DNA of 64,000 bases from Herbaspirillum sp. SJZ107 (GCF_006715485.1 NZ_VFNH01000003.1:1054001-1118000); one strand, 5' to 3'. Shown: positions 50,590 to 59,699, counted from the first letter of the stretch. Notes: generated by a model not told the origin, from the letters alone. Numbers and translations: made by a program.

Positions 50590-52805
50590 ACGCAATCGGC
50601 GCACCCATCAACCGTACCGACGCCTGGGCCAAGGTCAGCGGCCAGGCCCGTTACTCGGCCGAGCACCCGGTCGAAGGACTGACCCACGGCGTGCTGGTCA
50701 CCTCCACCATCCCGAGCGGACGCGTGCTGCGCGTCGACGACAGCGCGGCGCGCGAGGTGCCCGGCGTGCTGCTGGTCATGACGCCGCAGAACGCCATGCG
50801 CCTGCCGCAGGAAACCAAGGATGGCAAGATCCAGCCGCCGGTCGGCCGCCGCCTGACGCTGCTGCAGGAAGACGATGTCTATTACAACAACCAGCCGATC
50901 GCGGTGGTCGTGGCCGACACGCTGGAACATGCGCGCGACGCTGCCGCGCGCCTGCGCGTGGAATACGAGCACAAGCCGGCGGTGCTGGATTTCGACGTCG
51001 CCAAGCAATCCGTGCATCCGCCGGAAAAAGTCCTGACCGAGGACACCGACACCAAACGCGGCGACCTGCAGGCCGGCCTGCTGGCGGCCAGCAAGCACGT
51101 GGACGCGGTGTACACGACCCCGATCGAAAACCACAACCCGCTCGAGACCCACGCGACGATTGCGGAGTGGGACGGCGACAAGCTGACGGTGCACGACTCG
51201 ACCCAGTACATGAAGGGCGTGCAGAAGATCCTGTCGGCCATCTTCGGCATCCCGCAGGACAACGTGACCGCGATCTGCCCCTACGTCGGCGGCGGTTTCG
51301 GTTCCAAGGGATCGATCTGGTCGCACGTGCCGCTGACCGCGATGGCGGCGAAGCAGCTGGGCCGCCCGGTCAAGCTGTCGCTCGACCGCAACCAGATGTT
51401 CGGCCCGGTCGGCCAGCGCCCGGTCACCGAGCAGCGCATGCGCATCGGCGCCCTGGACGATGGCCGCATGATGGCCTCCAGCCACGACACGGTCGCCTAC
51501 ACCTCGGTAATCGAGGACTGGATCGAGCCGACCGCGCTGATGACGCGCATGATGTACGAAAGCCCGAACCAGGAAACCTCGCACCGGCTGGCGCCCATGA
51601 ACCTGGGCACGCCGACCTTCATGCGCGCGCCCGGCGAAGCCTCGGGGTCGTTCGCGCTGGAGTCGGCAATGGACGAACTGGCCTATGAGCTGGGCATGGA
51701 TCCGGTCGCACTGCGCCTGAAGAACTACACCGAGATCGATCCGGGCAAGGAACTGCCGTTTTCCAGCAAATCGCTGCGCCAGTGCTACGAGATCGGCGCC
51801 GAGCGCTTCGGCTGGAAGGACCGCAATCCGCAGCCGCGTTCGATGCGCCAGGGCGACAAGCTGGTCGGCTGGGGCATGGCCACCTGCACCTATCCGACCA
51901 ACCGCTCGGCCGGCCAGTGCTCGGCCAGCCTGCAGCCGGACGGCACCGCGCTGTTCCGTTCCAGCACCCAGGACCTGGGCACCGGCACCTATACGGTCAT
52001 GACGCAGATCGCGGCCGATGCGCTGGGCGTGGCGGTGGAGAACGTGCGCTTCGAGCTCGGCAACTCGCAAATGCCGGAAGCGCCGGTGTCGGGCGGCTCC
52101 ACCACGGTGGCCAGCGTCGGCCCGGCGGTGCAGGCGGCGGGCCATGCGCTGCGCCTGAAACTGATCGGCATCGCCGCCGCCGACGACGGCTCGCCGCTGT
52201 TCGGGGCGCTGCCGGATGCGGTCGGCGTGGAGCAGGGCGAGCTGTACCTGCTGGCCGATCCGTCCAGGCGCGCCAGCATGCTGGAGATCGCCACGCGCCA
52301 CCGGCAGCGCCATGGCGAGGACGTCGAAGTCACGGCCAAGGCCGAGCCGGGCGACGCGCCGAAAAAATATTCGATGCACTCGTTCGGTGCGGTGTTCGTC
52401 GAAGTGCAGGTCGACGAAGCGCTGGGCGAGATCCGCGTGCCGCGCGTGGTCGGCGTCTACGGCGTGGGCAAGCTGATGAACGAAAAGACCGGCTACAGCC
52501 AGCTGATGGGCGGTGTGGTCTGGGGCATCAGTCTCGCCCTGTTCGAGGAAACCCTGATCGACAAGCGCAACGGCCGCGCGGTGAACGGCAACCTGGCCGA
52601 GTACCACGTGCCGACCAATGCCGACATCCAGGAAATCGACGTCCAGATCGTGGACGAGGACGACCCCCATGTGAACCCGCTGGGTGCCAAGGGCATCGGC
52701 GAGATCGGCATCACGGGCGTGGGCGCGGCGATCGCCAACGCGGTGTATCACGCAACCGGCAAGCGGGTGCGGGATCTGCCGATCACGCTGGATAAAGTTT
52801 TGTAA
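50586..52805 (+). CDS. aldehyde oxidoreductase molybdopterin-binding subunit (PaoC/YagR-like)
   Basis: The 739-residue catalytic subunit binds the molybdenum cofactor and oxidises aldehydes to acids. YVGGGFGSKGSIWSHVPLTAMAAKQLGRPVKL lies near residue 235, RAPGEASGSFALESAMDELAYELGMDP near 345, GSTTVASVGPAVQAAG near 505, and LGAKGIGEIGITGVGAAIANAVYHATG carries the essential base Glu706. The operon holds no XdhC/PaoD-type cofactor maturation gene, unlike E. coli paoABCD. An SDR gene follows 15 bp later. The physiological aldehyde is unknown; aromatic aldehydes are typical. Confidence 0.93.
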   Translation: MNAIGAPINRTDAWAKVSGQARYSAEHPVEGLTHGVLVTSTIPSGRVLRVDDSAAREVPGVLLVMTPQNAMRLPQETKDGKIQPPVGRRLTLLQEDDVYYNNQPIAVVVADTLEHARDAAARLRVEYEHKPAVLDFDVAKQSVHPPEKVLTEDTDTKRGDLQAGLLAASKHVDAVYTTPIENHNPLETHATIAEWDGDKLTVHDSTQYMKGVQKILSAIFGIPQDNVTAICPYVGGGFGSKGSIWSHVPLTAMAAKQLGRPVKLSLDRNQMFGPVGQRPVTEQRMRIGALDDGRMMASSHDTVAYTSVIEDWIEPTALMTRMMYESPNQETSHRLAPMNLGTPTFMRAPGEASGSFALESAMDELAYELGMDPVALRLKNYTEIDPGKELPFSSKSLRQCYEIGAERFGWKDRNPQPRSMRQGDKLVGWGMATCTYPTNRSAGQCSASLQPDGTALFRSSTQDLGTGTYTVMTQIAADALGVAVENVRFELGNSQMPEAPVSGGSTTVASVGPAVQAAGHALRLKLIGIAAADDGSPLFGALPDAVGVEQGELYLLADPSRRASMLEIATRHRQRHGEDVEVTAKAEPGDAPKKYSMHSFGAVFVEVQVDEALGEIRVPRVVGVYGVGKLMNEKTGYSQLMGGVVWGISLALFEETLIDKRNGRAVNGNLAEYHVPTNADIQEIDVQIVDEDDPHVNPLGAKGIGEIGITGVGAAIANAVYHATGKRVRDLPITLDKVL

Positions 52806-52820
52806 GCAGAAAGGAAAAAG

Positions 52821-53582
52821 ATGACCCGTTTCAAAGAAAAAACCGTACTCGTCACCGGCGCCGCATCCGGCATCGGCCTGGCCACCGCGCGCCGCTTCCT
52901 CGATGAAGGCGCCCGTGTCGTGATGCTCGACAACGACGAAGCCAAGCTCAAGGACGCTGCCGGCGGACTGCCGCAGGAGCGCGTGCTGGTGCACGTCGGC
53001 GACACCGCCGACAAGGCCACCGCCACTGCCGCCGTCCAGGCAACCGTCGAGCGCTTCGGCGGCCTGGACATCCTGATCAACAACGCCGGTGTGGCCACCG
53101 AGGGCGACATCATGAACACGAGCGAAGAAGACTTCGAACGCGTCATGGCGGTCAACGTCGGCGGCTACTTCCACATGGCCAAGGCGGCGATGCCGGAACT
53201 GGTCAAGACGCGCGGTGCCATCGTCATGACCTCCTCGGTCTCGGGCCTGGGCGGCGACTGGGAGCTGTTCGCCTACAACACCTCGAAGGGCGCGGTCAGC
53301 AACATGGTGCGCGCGATGGCGATGGATGCGGCCAAGGATGGCGTGCGGGTGAATGCAGTGAATCCCAGCTTCACGGACACCGGGATGACCCAGGACATGA
53401 TGGCCAAACCCGAACTGATCGCCGAGTTCAAGAAACGCATGCCGCTCGGGGCGCCCGAGGATCCGGAGGGTATTGCGGCTGCGATGGCGTTCCTGGCGAG
53501 CGAGGATGCGCGCCTGATTACCGGCGTGAACCTGCCGGTGGATGCGGGGTTGCGGGCTTCTAACGGGCAGCCGCACCAGTAA
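52821..53582 (+). CDS. short-chain dehydrogenase/reductase
   Basis: The 253-residue classical SDR has the cofactor motif TGAASGIG (residues 12-19), DNDEAK (suggesting NAD rather than NADP, from the acidic residues after strand 2), NNAG, the catalytic Ser in MTSSVSG and YNTSK (Tyr152, Lys156). Substrate unknown. It directly follows the aldehyde oxidoreductase and is probably co-transcribed. It may supply or use the alcohol or ketone related to the oxidised aldehyde. AAAGGA precedes the ATG. Confidence 0.92.
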   Translation: MTRFKEKTVLVTGAASGIGLATARRFLDEGARVVMLDNDEAKLKDAAGGLPQERVLVHVGDTADKATATAAVQATVERFGGLDILINNAGVATEGDIMNTSEEDFERVMAVNVGGYFHMAKAAMPELVKTRGAIVMTSSVSGLGGDWELFAYNTSKGAVSNMVRAMAMDAAKDGVRVNAVNPSFTDTGMTQDMMAKPELIAEFKKRMPLGAPEDPEGIAAAMAFLASEDARLITGVNLPVDAGLRASNGQPHQ

Positions 53583-53604
53583 TCAATAGAGATAAAAATA
53601 ATTA

Positions 53605-53632
53605 CGTCGCCCCTGCCTGCGCAGGGGCGACG
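53605..53632. repeat. REP-like palindrome between convergent genes
   Basis: CGTCGCCCCTGC (53605-53616) and GCAGGGGCGACG (53621-53632) form a perfect 12-bp stem with a 4-base loop. No T run follows on the plus strand, but A-rich sequence precedes it, so it could end leftward transcription. The form, a GC-rich palindrome with a CGTCG foot in a gap between converging genes, is that of a repetitive extragenic palindrome. Confidence 0.8.
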
Positions 53633-53654
53633 GATCAAGTAGGGGCGGTACGCT

Positions 53655-55199
53655 TTATTTGGTGTGGCCTGCGTGCCCCGCCTGCGCCACATGCTCGGCC
53701 TTGCCTTCCTTCGCCTCGCCATGGCCGCCTTCATGGCCTTCGCCACCCTTCGGCCGCGCATTCTCCCAACCACCACCCAAGGCCAGGAACAGCTGCGCCT
53801 GATCCGCCGCCAGCTGCGCATCCGACGCCGCCAGCACGCTCTCGGCCGAGGCCAGCGTGCGGTCCGCATCCAGCGCCGCCAGGAAGTCGGTGCGGCCGAA
53901 CTGGTACAGCTTGGCGGTCTGGCGGGCTGCCAGCGCGCTCTGGTCGCGCGCCGCGCGCAGGGCGCCGTTGCGGTCGAGTTCACGGGCATACACCGTCAGC
54001 GCGCTCTCGGTCTCGCGCAGCGCGTTCAGCACCACCGCGTCGAAGTGGGCCAGTGCGCCCGCGGTGGCGGCATTCGCCTGGGCGATGTGCGAGTGGGCCG
54101 AGCTGGTCGACGGCAGGTTCCACTGGATCAGCGGGCCGATCGAGAATTTCCAGGTGTTGGCGTTGCCGAAGTCGTCCATGAAACCGACGCCGCCGAACGA
54201 GGCGCCCAGCGTGATGTTCGGGTACAGCTCGGCGGTGGCGACGCCGATGCGGGCGGTGGCGCCGGCCAGCTGGCGCTCGGCCTGGCGCACGTCGGGACGG
54301 CGGCGCAGCAGGGCGGCGCCGTCGCCGACCGGGACTGCGCTGATCACGCGCGGCGGCGTGGTGCACTGCGCCGCCTCTTGCGGAAAGCCGCTCGGCACCT
54401 CGCCGGTCAGCACCGCCAGGCGGTACAGCGCGGTGCGCTGGCGCGCCACCAGCGGCGGCAGGTTGGCGCGCAACTGGTCGAGCTGGGCCTGGGCACGGCT
54501 GTTGTCGATGGCGATGCCGCGGCCGCGCTGGACGCGCTCGGCCGTCAGGTTGGCGAACTTCTGCTGCAGGTCGACCGACTGCTGCGCCACCTTCAGCTGG
54601 TAGCCGGCCGAGCAGGCGTCGGCATAGGCGCGCGTGGTTTCGGCCGCCACCGACACGTGGGCCAGGTCGGCGGCGGCCTGGGCGGCGTCGACGTCGGCTT
54701 CCACGGCTTCGATGGCGCGGCGGATGCGGCCGAACATGTCGAGCTGGTAGGACACCCGGATGTCGCCGTCGTAGAGGCCGGTGCGCGGCAACTGTTCCGG
54801 GATGCCGATCGATTCGCCGGCCAGGCGGCCGTACACCGGCGCCACGCTGGCCTCGGCTTCCGGACGCTTCTTCTCTTCGACTTCTTCCAGCACCGCATGC
54901 GTGCGCTGCAGGTTGGCAGCGGCGACGCGCAGGTCGGCGTTGGCGCTGAAGGCTTTCGCGATCAGTTTATCCAGCACCGGGTCCTGGTACAGGCGCCACC
55001 AGTCGGCCGGCAGCGGGTCGGATTTAAAAGCCTTGTCGGCCGCGCCCATGAACTTTGCGTTGGCCGCGTCGCGCTTGACCACGGCCTCTTTCGGCACGTG
55101 GTAGTCGGGGCCGACCGTGGTGCAGGCGGCCAGCGCCGCCGCCATCAGCGACAGGGTCAGCGCCTTCTTGATGGAGGCAGTGGAGCGATACCGGGTCAT
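53655..55199 (-). CDS. outer-membrane efflux lipoprotein (NodT/TolC-type)
   Basis: The 514-residue protein is the outer-membrane channel of a tripartite pump. The signal ends in the lipobox ALAACTT; PDYHVPKEAV and LPADWWRLYQDPVLDKLIAKAFSANADLRVAAANL follow, typical of NodT-family factors, then two long coiled-coil repeats (…RRRPDVRQAERQLAGATARIGVATAELYPNITLGASFG…). The C-terminal 35 residues form an unusual Gly/His/Lys/Glu-rich tail (GGEGHEGGHGEAKEG, ending HAGHTK) with five histidines. It ends the MarR-FUSC-DUF1656-HlyD-OMF operon, 10 bp after the HlyD gene. Confidence 0.92.
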   Translation of the reverse strand: MTRYRSTASIKKALTLSLMAAALAACTTVGPDYHVPKEAVVKRDAANAKFMGAADKAFKSDPLPADWWRLYQDPVLDKLIAKAFSANADLRVAAANLQRTHAVLEEVEEKKRPEAEASVAPVYGRLAGESIGIPEQLPRTGLYDGDIRVSYQLDMFGRIRRAIEAVEADVDAAQAAADLAHVSVAAETTRAYADACSAGYQLKVAQQSVDLQQKFANLTAERVQRGRGIAIDNSRAQAQLDQLRANLPPLVARQRTALYRLAVLTGEVPSGFPQEAAQCTTPPRVISAVPVGDGAALLRRRPDVRQAERQLAGATARIGVATAELYPNITLGASFGGVGFMDDFGNANTWKFSIGPLIQWNLPSTSSAHSHIAQANAATAGALAHFDAVVLNALRETESALTVYARELDRNGALRAARDQSALAARQTAKLYQFGRTDFLAALDADRTLASAESVLAASDAQLAADQAQLFLALGGGWENARPKGGEGHEGGHGEAKEGKAEHVAQAGHAGHTK

Positions 55200-55209
55200 G
55201 ATGAATTCC

Positions 55210-56190
55210 TTAATGCGCTGCCTTGGCAGCAGGTGCGGCGGCGGTAGCGGTCGCCGCAGGCGCGGCCGGAGCAGCAGCAGGTGTAGTGACAGGTGCGGCA
55301 GCAGGCGCAGGCTGCGCCGCGCCCGGCAGCACCTTCACGGTCGCGGTCTGGCCGGCGACCAGGCGCACGCTGGCCGGTACCGGATCGAGTGCGATGCGCA
55401 CCGGGATGCGCTGGGCCAGGCGCACCCAGTTGAAGGTCGGGTTCACGTTCGGCAGCATGTTGGCGCCGGTCGAGCGGTCGCGGTCGGCGATGCCTTCGGC
55501 GAAGCTCTCGACGTGGCCGGAAATCGGCTGGCGCGTGCCCATCAGGGTCACCTCGACCTTGTCGCCGAGCTGGATGCCGGGCAGCTTGGTTTCCTCGAAA
55601 TAGCCTTCGACATAGAAAGTGCTGCGGTCGACGATCGCCATCACCGGGTGTGCCGCGGTGGCGTAGGCGCCTTCGCGCAGGTCGAGGTTGGTGACGATGC
55701 CGTCCACCGCCGAGACCACGTGCGAGCGTTCCAGGTTCAGCTTGGCCGTGTCGCGGTTGACGATGGCCTGGGCCAGCGTGGCACGGGCCTGGTCGGTGCG
55801 GGTCTGGCCCTGTTCGCGGGTTTCCTGCGACACCAGATCGTCCAGCTGGGTATTACGCTTGTTCTCGCGGGTCGCCTGGCTCAGGGCCGCCTCGGCCGCC
55901 GTTACCTGGGCTTCACTCTGGCGCAGCGCCAGCTCGAAACGGGCGCGGTCGATCTCGAACAGCGGTTCGCCGGCGGCCACGTGCTGGTTGTCGTGCACGT
56001 ACACTTTCGTTACCTGTCCCGTGACGTCCGGCGCGATCTGCACCACGTAGGCCTTGACGCGGCCATCGCGGGTCCAGGGTTCGACCTCGTAGTGGCGCCA
56101 CATCTGCCAGCCCGCATAGATTGCGCCCGCAGTCACCAGCAGAGTGATACCAACCCGGCCGACCGCCGGAAGAAAATTTTTCGTCGCCAT
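55210..56190 (-). CDS. HlyD-family periplasmic adaptor (AaeA-like)
   Basis: The 326-residue membrane-fusion protein links the inner-membrane FUSC pump to the outer-membrane channel. One N-terminal membrane helix (residues ~10-30) is followed by a lipoyl/barrel-sandwich domain split by a coiled-coil hairpin (VQIAPDVTGQVTKVYVHDNQHVAAGEPLFEID; SHVVSAVDGIVTNLDLREGAY). A beta-barrel and an Ala/Pro-rich tail close the protein. AaeA of E. coli, with the same gene order, exports hydroxylated aromatic acids. The tail of about 45 residues is low-complexity and probably disordered. Confidence 0.92.
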   Translation of the reverse strand: MATKNFLPAVGRVGITLLVTAGAIYAGWQMWRHYEVEPWTRDGRVKAYVVQIAPDVTGQVTKVYVHDNQHVAAGEPLFEIDRARFELALRQSEAQVTAAEAALSQATRENKRNTQLDDLVSQETREQGQTRTDQARATLAQAIVNRDTAKLNLERSHVVSAVDGIVTNLDLREGAYATAAHPVMAIVDRSTFYVEGYFEETKLPGIQLGDKVEVTLMGTRQPISGHVESFAEGIADRDRSTGANMLPNVNPTFNWVRLAQRIPVRIALDPVPASVRLVAGQTATVKVLPGAAQPAPAAAPVTTPAAAPAAPAATATAAAPAAKAAH

Positions 56191-56191
56191 G

Positions 56192-56398
56192 TCAGGACCA
56201 GTTACGTGTGAAATACGTCAGCGCGCCGAGCACGATGACAAATAAAGAAAAATCGAACAGCGCGGGATGCCACACCGCGCGGTAAAAGCCGGTCCAGGCC
56301 AGGACCACTTTGAACAGGCGCGATACCACCAGTGCCGCCAGCGTGAGGAGCAGGAGCGGAGGAAGGTAGAGGCCATAGATGCTGACTTCGCCGATCAT
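56192..56398 (-). CDS. DUF1656 membrane protein (AaeX-like)
   Basis: This 68-residue protein has two membrane helices (LYLPPLLLLTLAALVVSRLF and FDFSLFVIVLGALTYF) and the DUF1656 start MIGEVSIYGLYLPPLLLL. Family members always accompany AaeA/AaeB-type pumps; their role is unknown, probably assembly. One base separates it from the adaptor gene. Confidence 0.92.
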   Translation of the reverse strand: MIGEVSIYGLYLPPLLLLTLAALVVSRLFKVVLAWTGFYRAVWHPALFDFSLFVIVLGALTYFTRNWS

Positions 56399-56411
56399 CG
56401 GATCTCCTTGG

Positions 56412-58466
56412 TTAAACAGCAGTCATTTGGGCGGGCTGGTACGGCGCCGCCCACGGGAGCAGGTCGCGCCGGATGCCGGTGAGGGCCGCCAGCGCTTCGC
56501 GCTGGGGCGCGTCGTGCGTGCCTTCGCAGACGGCACGCAGGGCGTTGTCGAGGGCGCCGAGCAGATGCGTCTCGCCATCCTTGTCGAGCGCGGGCAGGCG
56601 CTCGAAATGATGCGACAGCTGAGACATCAGAGGACCCAGCGCGGTGTCGCCGCGGCCGAGCTGGGCACGGACCTGCTGCAGCAGCGTCATGTTCAGGCCG
56701 ACGCGCAGGTCGCGCAGCGCGTCGCGTGCCTGCAAGCCTTCCAGGTCGCCCGGGGTTGCCTGGGCGGCCAGCGCCAGGCGCGGCGCCAGCAGGCCGATGC
56801 GGTCGACCATGCGCGCCGAGAATTCCGCCAGCGTGGTCTTTTCGCCCTTGCCCAGGCGCGCCAGCTCGCGCCAGCCGGCCTTCAGCAGGCGGCGCGCGGT
56901 CCAGCCGGCACCGACGCGGCGGAACATGCTGGTGATGACGGCGGCGGCCACCAGGCCGGCGATCTGCGCCAGCATGCCGTTGGTGAACGACACCATGTCG
57001 GCAGTATCCGTGTCCATCAGCGCGAGCGTGCCGACGATACCGAACAGGAAGGGGAAGGCACGTCCGAAAGTCGCCGGCCGCGCAACGAACACGCCGACCA
57101 GCAGGAACACCGGGGCGCAGAACAGCACCAGCGTCTCGAAGTTGTGCGCCGCCGGCAGCAGCACCAGCAGGTACAGCGCCGACACCGGGATCGAATAGAT
57201 GGTGTACTCCAGGAAGCCGCGGATGAAGGGCACCGGGTTGTCCTGGGTCGAGAAGAAGCAGCACAGCACGGCGGCCATCATCGGCGCGGCCGCCCCGGCC
57301 GGCCACCCGCTCAGGATCCAGAAGGCGCAGCAGACCAGCACGGCGACGATGGCGGCAAAGGCCGACAGCAGGGCCATGCCGCGGTCCAGGTGCAGCGCAC
57401 TGGCCGGCACACCCGGCATGCGCCGTACTTCAGGCGGCAGGCGGCCGTGCACGCCGGCGTCGATATGCTGGCGCAGCGCACGCATCTCGACCGCGATGTC
57501 GACCAGGCGGTGCAGGCGCGCAGCCAGGTTCAGTTCGATCATGCCGGTCCAGCCCAGTCCGCGCAGCACCGGCGGCGCGAGTTCGTCGATGCGTTCGTGC
57601 AGGTTCCCGCCCGCCTTGGCGATATCGGTTTCCTTGGGCGTCTCGACCAGGGCCACGACGTCCTGCAGCAGCGCGCTCCAGTGCGCGGACACGCCGGTCG
57701 CGCCCATCTCGCGCAGCGCGGTCAGGCGGTCTTCGATACCGGACACGATGGGCACGAACTGCGACAGGCGTTCCTGCAGCGCGTTCACGGCGCTACCGGT
57801 CCAGCGCAGGCGTGAGGTATCGAACGGCAGGTGGGTACTCATCATGCGCAGCTCGGTGATGTCGGTCGCGAGCTTGCGGCGGTCGGCCACCGAGCGCGCG
57901 TCGCCGGCCGGGTTGAGGGCGTCGCGGATCCAGTGGCGCGCATCGCGTACCGCCTGGTCCAGGCGCGCCAGCAGTACCGGACCGAAGGACTGCGGCAGCA
58001 CCAGGCTGTGCACGACGGTGGCGCAGGTGATGCCGAGCACGATTTCCTCGACCCGCGCCAGGGCGATGTCGAAGATGGCGCCCGGATTGCTCACGGCCGG
58101 GAAACCGATCAGGCCGGCGGTATAACCGGCCAGCATCAGCATGTAGGAACGCGGGGTGCGGTCCAGCAGCGAGAAATACAGGCAGCCGGCGATCCACAAG
58201 GCCAGCGCCAGCGACAGCAGCTCGGGAGAATTGACCAGGTGCGGCACCAGCAGGACGACCGCGGTGGCGCCGAGGATGGTGCCGCCCGCCCGGTACAGTC
58301 CCTTAGAACGGGTCGGTCCGGCGAACGGCTGGGCCACGATGTAGGCAGTCATCATGGCCCAGAAAGGACGCGGCAGTCCGATGCGCAAGGATAGATATAC
58401 CGAGAGCATCGCTGCCGCGAAAGACTTGACGGAGAACAGCAGCTCCGACCTGCTAGCAAACTTCAT
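56412..58466 (-). CDS. FUSC-family inner-membrane efflux pump (AaeB-like)
   Basis: The 684-residue protein is the pump proper. Two bundles of membrane helices alternate with two large soluble parts, as in AaeB/YccS: the first bundle begins FASRSELLFSVKSFAAAMLSVYLSLRIGLPRPFWAMMTAYIVAQPFAGPTRSKGLYRAGGTILGA. The second bundle includes a long hydrophobic stretch near residues 375-500. These pumps export aromatic carboxylic acids such as p-hydroxybenzoate. It overlaps the marR gene by 4 bp, so regulator and pump are translated from one mRNA. Confidence 0.92.
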   Translation of the reverse strand: MKFASRSELLFSVKSFAAAMLSVYLSLRIGLPRPFWAMMTAYIVAQPFAGPTRSKGLYRAGGTILGATAVVLLVPHLVNSPELLSLALALWIAGCLYFSLLDRTPRSYMLMLAGYTAGLIGFPAVSNPGAIFDIALARVEEIVLGITCATVVHSLVLPQSFGPVLLARLDQAVRDARHWIRDALNPAGDARSVADRRKLATDITELRMMSTHLPFDTSRLRWTGSAVNALQERLSQFVPIVSGIEDRLTALREMGATGVSAHWSALLQDVVALVETPKETDIAKAGGNLHERIDELAPPVLRGLGWTGMIELNLAARLHRLVDIAVEMRALRQHIDAGVHGRLPPEVRRMPGVPASALHLDRGMALLSAFAAIVAVLVCCAFWILSGWPAGAAAPMMAAVLCCFFSTQDNPVPFIRGFLEYTIYSIPVSALYLLVLLPAAHNFETLVLFCAPVFLLVGVFVARPATFGRAFPFLFGIVGTLALMDTDTADMVSFTNGMLAQIAGLVAAAVITSMFRRVGAGWTARRLLKAGWRELARLGKGEKTTLAEFSARMVDRIGLLAPRLALAAQATPGDLEGLQARDALRDLRVGLNMTLLQQVRAQLGRGDTALGPLMSQLSHHFERLPALDKDGETHLLGALDNALRAVCEGTHDAPQREALAALTGIRRDLLPWAAPYQPAQMTAV

Positions 58467-58945
58467 GCGTGCATCGACTCTTCTGCGTTGTCCGAGGCAA
58501 AGGTAATGTTGGCGATCGCCGCCGGCAGGCCGGCCAGCACGCGCAGGGCGGCCTCGACGTCGGCGGGTGCAAAATCCCCGAACAATTTGCGGCGAAACGG
58601 GATCAAAGCCTGGTCCATGCGCTGGGCGGTCTGTTCGCCTTCCTGGGTCAGGCGCAGGATCTTGGCGCGGCGGTCGTGCGGATCTTCGTGGCGCTCGAGC
58701 AGGCGCGCTTCGATCAGCTGGTCGACCACGCGCACCAGCGACGACGCTTCCAGGCCCAGGGTTTCGGCCAGGATGCCGGGACGTACGCCGGCTTCGCCGA
58801 AACGGCTGATGACCAGCACCGGCAGGCCGGTCGCCTGCGACAGGCCATAGGTGGCGCCGACCTTGTCGGCGGCGGCGCGGTAAGCGCGCGAAGCGTGGGT
58901 GAGGGCGGCCGTGAGGCTACTGAGGGTCTGGTCCGACAGGGTCAT
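58463..58945 (-). CDS. MarR family transcriptional regulator
   Basis: The 160-residue winged-helix repressor leads the efflux operon. Its helix-turn-helix reads VRPGILAETLGLEASSLVRVVDQLIEARLLERHEDPHDRRAKILRLTQEGEQ (residues ~55-105). MarR proteins release DNA on binding phenolic or aromatic acids, a fit for control of an AaeAB-like pump; AaeAB in E. coli is run by the LysR-type AaeR instead. Being the first gene of the operon implies autoregulation. Half-site repeats lie just upstream (58952-59008). Confidence 0.93.
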   Translation of the reverse strand: MTLSDQTLSSLTAALTHASRAYRAAADKVGATYGLSQATGLPVLVISRFGEAGVRPGILAETLGLEASSLVRVVDQLIEARLLERHEDPHDRRAKILRLTQEGEQTAQRMDQALIPFRRKLFGDFAPADVEAALRVLAGLPAAIANITFASDNAEESMHA

Positions 58946-58951
58946 GGAAGC

Positions 58952-59008
58952 TTCGCGTAAATATAGTTCGCTTGGATACTGTTGATATGCGAAAGTTTAG
59001 CATGCGAA
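58952..59008. promoter_or_regulatory. four TTCGC/GCGAA half-sites at the marR promoter
   Basis: TTCGC occurs at 58952-58956 and 58967-58971; the reverse GCGAA occurs at 58989-58993 and 59004-59008. Each pair is spaced 15 bases start to start, and the two pairs are in inverted orientation. This symmetric set overlaps the expected marR promoter (AT-rich stretch 58957-58966) and is a candidate MarR-binding region. Confidence 0.45.
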
Positions 59009-59075
59009 GTATTTTGCTTCAACTCGGTACGCAATTTTTCTCGGGAAATGTTGTTTCTTTAGTGTAACTAGCTGG

Positions 59076-59699
59076 TCAGCCGATTCGGTGCAGGTCGCGC
59101 GGCGTAACGAATTCTTCCTCGCAGCCGGCCGCGCGCAGGGATTCGATGGTGGCATAGCCCCAGTGCACCGCTCCGAAGGCCACGCCGGTCCGGTGCGATG
59201 CTTCGGCATCGGTATCCTGGTCGCCGACATAGATCGCCTGGTCCGCGGCGATGCCGCTGGCCTTGAGCACCGCACGCATCCGGCTGGCCTTGCCGAACAC
59301 CGACATCCCGCATTCGAATTGCGCAACCAGCCCGGCCAGTTCCGGCCCCAGCACCTGGCGCACGTTGTGTTCCGAATTCGAGGACACCACCGCCAGCCGC
59401 ACACCGCCGGCAGACAGGTGGCGCAGCGAGTCGCCGACGCCGTCGAACAGCGGGATGGTGTGCGCGTTCTCCGTCATCATCCCCATGAAACTGCGCGCGA
59501 CCAGCGGCAGCTTCCAGGCCGGCAGGCCGACGTGCGCCATCATGCGGCGGATGGTGTAGTGGCGGAACTGGCCGGCCCGGGACGTGTCGATGCGCTTGAA
59601 ACCATGGCGGTCGGCAATGGTATTGAAGACACTCAGGAAAAACGGAAAGGAATCGGCGAGTGTGCCGTCGAAGTCGAAGAGGGCGAGGCGGTAGCTCAT
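59076..59699 (-). CDS. HAD-superfamily phosphatase (phosphoglycolate-phosphatase-like)
   Basis: The 207-residue enzyme begins MSYRLALFDFDGTLADS; Asp9 and Asp11 are the HAD nucleophile and acid/base. Further motifs are VVSSN (Ser, motif II), the Lys in FGKASRMRAV (motif III) and YVGDQDTDAEAS (motif IV). A helical cap of the phosphoglycolate phosphatase type lies between motifs I and II. Substrate unknown; housekeeping metabolite repair or 2-phosphoglycolate removal is plausible. Single gene. Confidence 0.88.
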   Translation of the reverse strand: MSYRLALFDFDGTLADSFPFFLSVFNTIADRHGFKRIDTSRAGQFRHYTIRRMMAHVGLPAWKLPLVARSFMGMMTENAHTIPLFDGVGDSLRHLSAGGVRLAVVSSNSEHNVRQVLGPELAGLVAQFECGMSVFGKASRMRAVLKASGIAADQAIYVGDQDTDAEASHRTGVAFGAVHWGYATIESLRAAGCEEEFVTPRDLHRIG

